Source of the DNA: Flectonema sp. DT1601
Lineage: Eukaryota; Euglenozoa; Diplonemea; Diplonemida; Diplonemidae
Assembly (NCBI GenBank): GCA_964019425.1
Contig: OZ025796.1
Location: forward strand, 620,001 to 684,000
Direction: 5' to 3'
DNA: 64,000 bases
The position numbers and the translations under genes are program-made. Numbering within the stretch: position 1 is the stretch's first letter; every line of letters begins with the position of its first letter. Positions 57,024-64,000 of the stretch are shown here, piece by piece. The notes under the pieces are model-generated. The model was not told where the DNA came from. It saw only the letters and a list, made by a program, of their open reading frames with translations, and made no database searches.

Positions 57024-60000
57024 GATGAAGATGACGATGATTTAAATCCGACCAACTCACTCACAGAAAAGAATACGGCTCGTGAACTGCTGCTTCAGAC
57101 AGGCGATGTCGAACGCAACCCTGGCCCTGACGACTCCCTCATATCACTACTAAGCTGGAACTGTCGATCGATGGGGAACAAAGGTGCCTACATACACAAG
57201 CTGCTCAATGCCTATGCGCCTGACGTACTGTGCCTGCAAGAAACTTGGACAAAAGATGTAGTCTCACACACGGATTATTTTACCTATCGGAATGATAGGG
57301 CAACACGGGGTGGTGGGGTTATTACTATGGTGAAGAAATGCCACACTCAGCAGCGTTCTGATATCGTACTTCCGCCTCACTTAAATGATGTTGAAGTTGT
57401 AAAGGTCAACATAGGTGGAAAGATTGACATCTTAAATATTTATGCTCCCCCGGGATGCAAGATCAGAAAGTCAGATCTTCCAGTCTCAACGAAAGCAATC
57501 GTCGCGGGTGACTTTAATGCCCATCATCCGGTGTGGTCATCAAAATCGACGCCAGCAGGTTCTACTCTACATGAATGGGCAGCACACAATGATCTACTGG
57601 TAGCCAACAAGATGGGGTCAATCACAAGGCCTTTTCCTAATATCCCGGGGGGCGGTACCTCGCCGGACGTAGTATTTTTTCAAAACTCGATGATTCTGGA
57701 AGAATTCTCTGTAATTAGAGAAGATAATAAACATGGATCTGATCACCGACCTCTCTACACCGTACTGGATCCCATGTGTCAACTTACACGTGCCACGATA
57801 GGTTCTAAGAAACGTGTGGTGTGGGACTTCAAGTCTACGGACTGGAACTGCTTTGGAAATATGCTCGATAAGAGAATTAGAAAATCGAAACTCTCCAACG
57901 ATGCAACTGCGAATGCTAAGCTCTTTAACAACATACTGCATGAAGTGGCGGCTAAATTCATTCGTCGACGTGTCCTTTTCAAAGGGAAACGGAGACGAAA
58001 GTGGAAGACGTCAACACCTGATTCTACCAAATCGAAGGGTGTCCACCTACGTGATCAACTTGACAAGGGTAACAACTTTGCCTTCGCGTTTAAGAAGATC
58101 AAAGAACTGCAACAAGATGCTGGTAAAGATATCAGTGTCAACACCGACTGCGACCTACCATCAGCATTCTTGGACCTGTTTGTCTCGAAATCGGAAATAT
58201 TATCGCTAGAGGCCCCCGCACTCTCAGAAGGTGATAATGAAATAGATATTTGCTGTGATTTCACAATGGCTGAAATTAAAGCTGCGATTAAGAACCTGAA
58301 GACCCGCAAGGCTGCAGGACCTGATGGAGTTCACAATGAGATGATCAAAAACTTCACTCCGGCAACAGTGGAATACCTCCTGAGAATTATTAACACTTCC
58401 TGGAAGACTTCAAAAGTACCGTACCAATGGAAACAGGGACTAATCAAGCCTATGTTCAAGGCTGGAAAACCTCGAAATGAACTGAAGAGTTTCAGACCCA
58501 TTACGCTCACATCGGTTGTTGGGAAACTTGCGGAGAGGCTCGTGTATGACCGACTCATGCACTGGCTCACTAAACATTCGTCACTCAGCCCACTACAGGC
58601 TGGATTCAGAAGGGGGAGAAATACCTGCGAACAGATCACCGTTTTGGTAGATGCCGTCGTAAGGATGCACATGAAGAGAAAGAGATCGGTGTTCTTATCG
58701 TTTGATTTTACTGCTGCGTTTGACAGGATCAACCATAAGATACTTTTATTAAAATTGGTAAAGATGGGTGTTCCGAATGTTATTATCAGATGGATCACAG
58801 ACTTTCTTACAAACAAGAAGGTTAGAGTTGAAGCGAATGGTTATCTTAGTGAATTCCGTACTCTGGCTAAGGGGGTTCCACAGGGATCGATCCTGGGTCC
58901 TCTTCTTTATCTTATCTACGTTGATGACCTCTGCAAGATTTTGGAACTGGAGAAAGAAACAACGACGTCTGCTCTGTATGCGGATGATACAGCATGTGTA
59001 GTATCTGGACATAACATGGAAGAAGCTCTTTCAAATGCTCAAATAATACTTGATAAAGTGGATCAATGGTGTTCTGACAACGACATGGCCCTGTCGGTCT
59101 CAAAGACCTGTGCTCTTAAGATGAAAGTCCGTACGAAGGATACGATTCTCAACGACACCTGCAATCGCGAATTACTATTTTCCAGATCTGTTGTGGAAAA
59201 CGTTATCAAAATGGACTATAGTGACATTGAAAAGAGTATCAACTTAAACTCTTCTAGACCCATGCTTCAAAGCGGCGAAACTATTCTCGAGGTTGATGGA
59301 ACTCCGATCAAAACGCAAGACGAACTTGACAACGTGATGTTGCGGAATATTGTTCTCGAAAACAACGTGATGGTGGTGAAAGCCAGATTTAAAACCGCAT
59401 TTCTGTTGCCAATCGTGGACTCAGTGAAATACCTCGGAGTTCACATCGACGACAGACTCACTTTCCACAAACAGGTGGCTAAGATTCATGAAGAACTGAA
59501 AAAGGGAATATCTCTGCTTCAATGCCTTCAACCGTATGATCTTGACTACAAAACGCTAAATATGGTCAAGAACCTTTACGTAACTGCGAGAATCTCTTAT
59601 GCACTCGATAGCTTTGGTTGGTTGATAAGCAACAGCGTTGATAGTATTGATTTCGAACTGAGGAAGGTTGCCAGGCTGGTTACTGGATGCAGCAGGTGCA
59701 CACCGAGAGAACTTCTACTGTGGGAAGCGGACATGCTTCCTTTTAAACGTCAGATCGAAAAGCAAACCAAGATAGCGTACTACAGGTATAAAGCCATGAC
59801 TTGGATACCTAGTACCAACAGACTCGCCTCAACCCAAAGCTACTGGGCTGGCCTCCTTCCTGGCATTGACAGCCAGCGTGAAAGCCAGTGCCTTGTACAG
59901 CCTGACTCGATGGAACCCTGGGTATCTCCGACAAACCTTAGGATTAGCAACGGCTGCGGATTTCCGAAGTCCGCGAACCCTGCGGTGGACAAAGAAAAAT

Positions 60001-60926
60001 TCATGTCGTACATTGGAACGTTACCTCCTGTCGACATGGTAATCAACTGCGATGGCTCCTACTCTGCTTCCGGCGCGGCCGGTGCGGCTCATATTGCCAA
60101 GTCACGTAGCGGCCTTCGATCTGCTTACGCGTCTAGGCTTTATCAAGCTGACTGCAGCTACAGGGCTGAACAACATGCTCTGAAGAACGCGGCTAGACAT
60201 CTGAGAACAGTGTTTAGCAAAGATCCTTCAATGAGATCTGTAAGGCTATTCACGGACTCAAAATCCCTTCTGGATGAACTGCTGGGTGGAAGGTGCAGAC
60301 AGAGGAATACTGAGTCCCTCAAGATACTAGAATACCTGCGCATGTGTGAGATGAAAGTGCATTTGCAATTCATCCCCTCGCACATTGGAATCGAGTTTCA
60401 CGATGAAGTTGACGCGCTTGCAAAGGAAGCAGCGCACAACAAGAACATCCGACCTGTGCTAGTCAAAGGCACTTACTTCTCGCGATCATCACATGTTAAG
60501 CGCTGCATCAAAAAGGATCTGCTTAACGTGAGTGGCTACACCTGCTACAAACACCTCATCGGAGGCCGTTCCGTTAAATACCCTCCTGGGATGGAAAGAG
60601 CCGACGAGATACGGATAGCGAACTTCCGGACAGGATGTCACCCGCTAATTCAGAACTGGCGCAAAAATATCGACTGCCCATTTTGTGGCGAACCGTCCTC
60701 ACAGGTTCACCTGCTGCAGGGATGTCAATCTCCCAAACTCGACTCTGCCAGGTTCAAAATCCTGGGCTTCTCAACACTGACCGGCAAGTGGGATCGCGAT
60801 CGAGAACTTATTATTGCCAACGAAATTCCTAACCTTGAAGCTCTCTTCACTTTGGCGTGGCTTCCATCACTCGCGTTGATCATAAGGTGGATGGAACAAA
60901 CATCTAACCTTAGACTTTGGAAGTAA
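57021..60926 (+). CDS. LINE-C ORF2: 2A / APE endonuclease / RT / RNase H
   Basis: An uninterrupted frame of about 1,300 codons following the ORF1 stop, with no upstream ATG. Order: acidic linker, 2A (57081-57128), endonuclease (57139-57760; SWNCRS, LCLQETW, GDFNAHHPVW, TSPDVVF, GSDHRPL), RT (58290-59020; KAAGPDGVHNEM, SFDFTAAFDRINH, GVPQGSILGPLLY, catalytic YADDTACVV), RNase H (60040-60440; NCDGS, CSYRAEQ, FTDSKS, IPSHIGIEFHDEVDALAKEA), zinc knuckle CPFCGEPSSQVHLLQGC (60676-60726). All visible catalytic motifs are intact. The architecture is that of the Ingi/I group. Translation probably needs read-through of UGA 57018 and separation at 2A. Confidence 0.92.
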   Translation, partial: LDEDDDDLNPTNSLTEKNTARELLLQTGDVERNPGPDDSLISLLSWNCRSMGNKGAYIHKLLNAYAPDVLCLQETWTKDVVSHTDYFTYRNDRATRGGGVITMVKKCHTQQRSDIVLPPHLNDVEVVKVNIGGKIDILNIYAPPGCKIRKSDLPVSTKAIVAGDFNAHHPVWSSKSTPAGSTLHEWAAHNDLLVANKMGSITRPFPNIPGGGTSPDVVFFQNSMILEEFSVIREDNKHGSDHRPLYTVLDPMCQLTRATIGSKKRVVWDFKSTDWNCFGNMLDKRIRKSKLSNDATANAKLFNNILHEVAAKFIRRRVLFKGKRRRKWKTSTPDSTKSKGVHLRDQLDKGNNFAFAFKKIKELQQDAGKDISVNTDCDLPSAFLDLFVSKSEILSLEAPALSEGDNEIDICCDFTMAEIKAAIKNLKTRKAAGPDGVHNEMIKNFTPATVEYLLRIINTSWKTSKVPYQWKQGLIKPMFKAGKPRNELKSFRPITLTSVVGKLAERLVYDRLMHWLTKHSSLSPLQAGFRRGRNTCEQITVLVDAVVRMHMKRKRSVFLSFDFTAAFDRINHKILLLKLVKMGVPNVIIRWITDFLTNKKVRVEANGYLSEFRTLAKGVPQGSILGPLLYLIYVDDLCKILELEKETTTSALYADDTACVVSGHNMEEALSNAQIILDKVDQWCSDNDMALSVSKTCALKMKVRTKDTILNDTCNRELLFSRSVVENVIKMDYSDIEKSINLNSSRPMLQSGETILEVDGTPIKTQDELDNVMLRNIVLENNVMVVKARFKTAFLLPIVDSVKYLGVHIDDRLTFHKQVAKIHEELKKGISLLQCLQPYDLDYKTLNMVKNLYVTARISYALDSFGWLISNSVDSIDFELRKVARLVTGCSRCTPRELLLWEADMLPFKRQIEKQTKIAYYRYKAMTWIPSTNRLASTQSYWAGLLPGIDSQRESQCLVQPDSMEPWVSPTNLRISNGCGFPKSANPAVDKEKFMSYIGTLPPVDMVINCDGSYSASGAAGAAHIAKSRSGLRSAYASRLYQADCSYRAEQHALKNAARHLRTVFSKDPSMRSVRLFTDSKSLLDELLGGRCRQRNTESLKILEYLRMCEMKVHLQFIPSHIGIEFHDEVDALAKEAAHNKNIRPVLVKGTYFSRSSHVKRCIKKDLLNVSGYTCYKHLIGGRSVKYPPGMERADEIRIANFRTGCHPLIQNWRKNIDCPFCGEPSSQVHLLQGCQSPKLDSARFKILGFSTLTGKWDRDRELIIANEIPNLEALFTLAWLPSLALIIRWMEQTSNLRLWK
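57081..57128 (+). other. 2A ribosome-skipping peptide
   Basis: RELLLQTGDVERNPGP, matching the 2A consensus D-V-E-x-N-P-G-P with an upstream helical Leu-rich part. It stands 20 codons after the leaky stop and just before the endonuclease. 2A peptides are known at the N-termini of some Ingi/L1Tc and animal LINE proteins. Confidence 0.92.
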
Positions 60927-61424
60927 AGTAGGTGACATGTAGTCGCCAATATCAATTTGTTATTATTTTTAGTATTTTCATCATTATCAATCATCTCCTG
61001 GTTGGGTAACTGCACATCACCTTCGGTGTTGTCGCAGTGTCTCTTCCAACACTCCTGTCTCCTTTTTCTCCTATTTTCCTTATAAATTTCTCTTGAGGGC
61101 AGGCCTTCGGGCTGTTCAAGTGGTCTTTGACCACCGCTCTAGTTATATGCTCGATTCTTTGTTTTTCCTTATCGATGGTAGGAATGGTAACCGAATTAGC
61201 TTCGTGTGTCCAATTTCAAGGACGCGTGTCCATTTATTTTTTCCCGTTGCCGCTCTTCTTACGTCCTCAGGCGGAGCCTACCTATGTTTCCCGTGTTTTC
61301 CAATTTGTCAGACTTAAACCAAAAGAAAGTATAAAAGAAAGACAAAACAAAGAAGTGAAAAGAACAAAAACAAAGAGTCTGGAAGCACAGACGAGTGTAA
61401 CCAAAAAAAAAAAAAAAAAAAAAA
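60927..61424 (+). other. LINE-C 3' UTR and poly(A)
   Basis: Contains a UUCG-type hairpin (about 61098-61115), the perfect hairpin at 61120-61134, and the conserved terminus GTCTGGAAGCACAGACGAG TGTAACC plus poly(A). The terminus recurs at 9284-9334 and near 2835 on the minus strand. Confidence 0.8.
61120..61134 (+). other. Conserved 3' UTR hairpin, LINE-C
   Basis: GTGGTCTTTGACCAC, a perfect 6-bp stem with a TTT loop. In LINE-B one stem position is a G-T pair. Likely part of the RT recognition structure. Confidence 0.55.
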
Positions 61425-61433
61425 GAGAGGCTT

Positions 61434-61666
61434 GAGGGGGCGTCATAGTGCAGTGGATGGGGTGGTGCCCCCGCACCCAATCGGCCTCGGTTCGAACCCC
61501 GCTGTACGCACCGCGCCTCACAGCGCAATCAGTTTCCGTGTCGCATCCCCCATTGTCTCGAAAAAGTGAACGGCCACCCAGTAAGGGCAGCGCCTAAGCA
61601 ATTATAGTAGTAACAAAAAGAAGGAGAAACACAGTAGTGAAACACTCAAAAAAAAAAAAAAAAAAA
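61434..61666 (+). mobile_element. tRNA-headed SINE with LINE-A-like tail
   Basis: Head: A-box-like TAGTGCAGTGGATGGGG and B box GGTTCGAACCCC at tRNA spacing, in an incomplete cloverleaf. Body then continues CGCGCCTCACAGCGCAATCAG, matching the LINE-A 3' end CGCGCCTAACAGCGCAATCAG. Ends AACACTC plus poly(A), again like LINE-A (GTGCACTC plus poly(A)). It begins beside the poly(A) and target duplication of LINE-C. Confidence 0.75.
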
Positions 61667-61680
61667 GAAGCCTTCAGCAA

Positions 61681-61893
61681 AAAAAGAATCGGCAAACTTC
61701 ACTTTTTACTTACTAACTCACACTTTTATTTTGTTTGTGCGCAACCGGTAGAAAATCCTAATAAAGGAATAGGTAGTTACGCTGCCACAATTCTCTTTCT
61801 ACCGAACAATGGGTTTGTAGGTACAAAAAAGAATCGGCAAACTTCACTTTTTACTTACTAACTCACACTTTTATTTTGTTTGTGCGCAACCGG
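61681..61893. repeat. Pair of 68-bp direct repeats
   Basis: 61681-61748 and 61826-61893 are identical, from AAAAAGAATCGGC to GTGCGCAACCGG, with a period of 145 bp. They lie just outside the RT/RNase H frame of the tyrosine-recombinase element. Confidence 0.9.
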
Positions 61894-64000
61894 ACCCCTT
61901 ATAAAATAGCCCATGCCTGTGTGACTCAGCACTACATTATATGCATGTATAAGCTGGAGTCGCGGCGCAGAAGGAGGACCCTTTAAAGGTCTACCTTTTT
62001 TGATTGTATCTCGAAGGCGCATCAGCGGGATTTTCAGCAGATGGTACGTACTTTACATGAAGGACAGAACTCGACTTCTCAAGTCCCGCCAACATCATCT
62101 CTAGCATCGGAGACGCCTGTTCCACTAGAGTGTATCCACGTTTAACCGCAGCAATCACAGCAACGTTGTCAACCGCGGCATGTATGTCGAGGAGTTGATG
62201 ATTCAATTCAATGACCTTGAGAACTCCATAGCACAGAGCATACATTTCCTTCACGTAAATATCGTATCCCTGAGGATTCACGAAGGAACCCCAAAATTCC
62301 TCAAAAGAAGCCAACAAGACAACTCCCCAACCAGAACCACTAGCATCAGTGGCGATTCTTATCACCTTGCGTTCTGGATCGATCACCCATGTTGCCCATT
62401 CGTTTTTGAAGAGCGCAGAGAACTGCACTTCAATGTACTTCGCGATTGGTTCAACAGATGTCAATTCAGTCCACGGACGTCCCAGGGCTGCAGTACGTGA
62501 CATCCAAGTAAGAATGGGGCGCAGAAATCTCATCAGACCGCCAAGAGCATAGAAACGCCACACCAAAATCCCACAAATCTTCCATGCGACACGAATCGGA
62601 ATAGGCTTTTCCAACAATGAAGTAATTGCAATCAGCTTCTGAGTCCACTCGGAACGACAACGTATACGTTTACGTTCGAGGTCCCATTCAATCCCAAACG
62701 CAGTCAGTTTCGTACCCACAGGATCAACATCCCCAAGTACAACTCGATATCTCTGGCAGAGTAATCTAAATTTAAGTCCAACTTCTTCAAGCTGACCCTT
62801 TTCATCAGACACAAAGACAACATTATCCATCCAAACCAGAAACCGAACAGACAGACCCGAAGTTGCAACTTCTGCGAGTTTCTCAGCAAACCTCTGACCC
62901 GCCTGCGGGGTGCACTTGAATCCCATAGGTGCTCGTTTCATACGTAACAGACGATTACCAACTCGAAATCCAAAGATGTTTCTTATCTCCGTAGGAAGTA
63001 GAAATTGAAAGTAAAACGATTTAAAATCAAACTGTGAAATCCACTCAGAACTCATTATCGTGTTGCGAATAGTCTGATACGAAGGCAAAGCACACTTGGG
63101 AATGACGACACCGTCCAGTGCTTTATTGACCCCTTTTGGGTTCAAAATAAAACGAAGAGCTCCAGGTTGTTTCTTTTTGACACAGAAGGCACCACTCAGA
63201 ATACGGCTTTTACACGAATGTGGAATCGATTCAGCAATGTCAAGGTCAATTAAGCGTTGAACATGAGGCTCTAGTAGTTTGTTCGGAGGACCCATTGCAC
63301 CTTTTTTTAAGGATGTGATGTGCCCACCAACGTCTAAAATCCATTTAAAATTGTCTTTGCACTCTGGATAGTCGTGCAGAAATGAATCTAAATCAATATG
63401 AGTCAGAGGTGACGAAGCGATCTCCCCTTCATAACAAGCCCTCCTTGCACGCGGAACGCCTGCTTCATCGAGCCATTCGGAAAAAGAGTCTGCATATCCA
63501 TAATCATCCATCGCACATTCGAGTGAAGACATCCCTCTAGGCCAGATATCCACGTTCAAATCTTCTGCAGCAGGTCTGTCGGCTGTAGGGAGTTCTTCGT
63601 GCCCTTCCAGGTCTCGTGAGGAATGTATTTGAGCGTTGACACGTCGGACTTGTGCCTGGCCAAGGTCTGAGCTGCGTCCTGTCCTATCTTTGTCGCGACA
63701 AAACCTAGTGCGGAATGTCTGACATAATGCGAGGTCGTCGCGATACGCCTCTTCAAAAACGCGTTGTAGTTGGATAGTGTCAAACCTGGAAAGATTTGGC
63801 TGTCGCCCTGCAGTGTAGTCAGCCAACGTCTCAGAATCTGGAAAAACGGACCGGTCGTATTGATCAATAGACCCTGTCCTTGGGCCCTGATGTCCGTCTT
63901 TCCCGCTACAAGAGTGATCAACGTCTGATTCCCTTTGATTGTACGAATGTGATGAACGCAGAGAAGTTCGAGATCCCGAAACCGACAAGCAAGCATCCAC
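61681..64000 (-). mobile_element. Tyrosine-recombinase retroelement (DIRS/VIPER/TATE-like), partial fossil
   Basis: Runs off the right edge. Minus strand, in order: C-terminal part of a tyrosine recombinase (63556-63996; RHSALGF, LARHKSD, catalytic Tyr in STLKYIP), then RT and RNase H (61991 to about 63500; QFDFKSFYFQF, APMGFKCTPQ, VWMDNVVFVSD, ATDASGSGWG, YVPSAENPADAPSR). Two identical 68-bp direct repeats (61681-61748, 61826-61893) lie at its 3' end, as expected for split direct repeats of this group. Recombinase before RT is the order known from VIPER/TATE of kinetoplastids (from memory). No LTRs or integrase seen. Treated as a fossil; age not determinable here. Confidence 0.8.

Larger units (their letters stand above)
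28384..61422 (+). mobile_element. LINE-C: SL-headed full-length non-LTR retrotransposon, split by a 26.9-kb insertion
   Basis: Bounded by the 11-bp duplication AAGAGAGGCTT (28373-28383 and 61423-61433). Its 5' end is the SL 3' end (…TTTCTGTACTTTATTG, ending 28421), with extra TTCTGTAC repeats. ORF1 starts at 28479 and is interrupted after codon 263 at 29272. It resumes in the same frame at 56158, where TAAAAAA is repeated. Without the insertion the element is about 6.1 kb: 5' UTR, ORF1 (about 549 aa), UGA, 2A, ORF2, 3' UTR with hairpin, CAGACGAGTGTAACC and poly(A) 61403-61424. Confidence 0.9.

Overview
The window is nuclear DNA of a flagellate protist, most likely a euglenozoan. The key clue is a 39-nt sequence present twice in identical form (29271-29309 and 42539-42577). 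It starts AACCAACGATTC and ends TTTCTGTACTTTATTG, which matches in length and 3' end the spliced leader (SL) exon that kinetoplastids and diplonemids trans-splice onto mRNAs. The few host genes contain short GT-AG introns, which fits a diplonemid better than a kinetoplastid; this placement is inference.

Layout. 1-3.7 kb: a graveyard of nested repeat fragments, mostly on the minus strand, with one TIR element. 3.7-8.9 kb: a small island of four same-strand host genes, each preceded by a pyrimidine tract plus AG (trans-splice acceptor style), then a tRNA-Gly(UCC). 8.98-19.7 kb: a tRNA-headed SINE and two head-to-tail copies of LINE-A (APE-RT-RNase H). 19.7-27 kb: two head-to-tail copies of LINE-B, which share inactivating lesions. 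27-28.3 kb: a truncated tail of a giant element, a MITE-like repeat and a second identical tRNA-Gly. 28.38-61.42 kb: one LINE-C insertion, bounded by an 11-bp target duplication, with an SL remnant at its 5' end and poly(A) at its 3' end. Its ORF1 is split at a 7-bp duplication (TAAAAAA) by a 26.9-kb composite insertion (29271-56157). 61.44-61.67 kb: a SINE. 61.68-64 kb: part of a fossil tyrosine-recombinase (DIRS/VIPER/TATE-like) retroelement.

The composite holds two SL-headed, poly(A)-ended units of about 13 kb. The first carries a complete protein kinase ORF followed by a ~3,940-aa polyprotein; the second carries seven 462-bp 5' monomers followed by a ~2,840-aa polyprotein. Both polyproteins combine zinc fingers, an OTU protease, a reverse transcriptase, a CCHC plus restriction-like endonuclease, one or two USP-type ubiquitin hydrolase domains, RNase H1 hybrid-binding motifs and RNase H-like regions.

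These elements appear to use the host's SL trans-spliced mRNAs as templates, tend to insert into A-tracts and poly(A) tails (hence the head-to-tail nests), and use unusual translation signals: an ATGA overlap in LINE-A, and a UGA-CUA stop followed by a 2A peptide in LINE-C. The best candidates for an undescribed system are the giant OTU/USP/RLE retrotransposons and the kinase-carrying SL unit.
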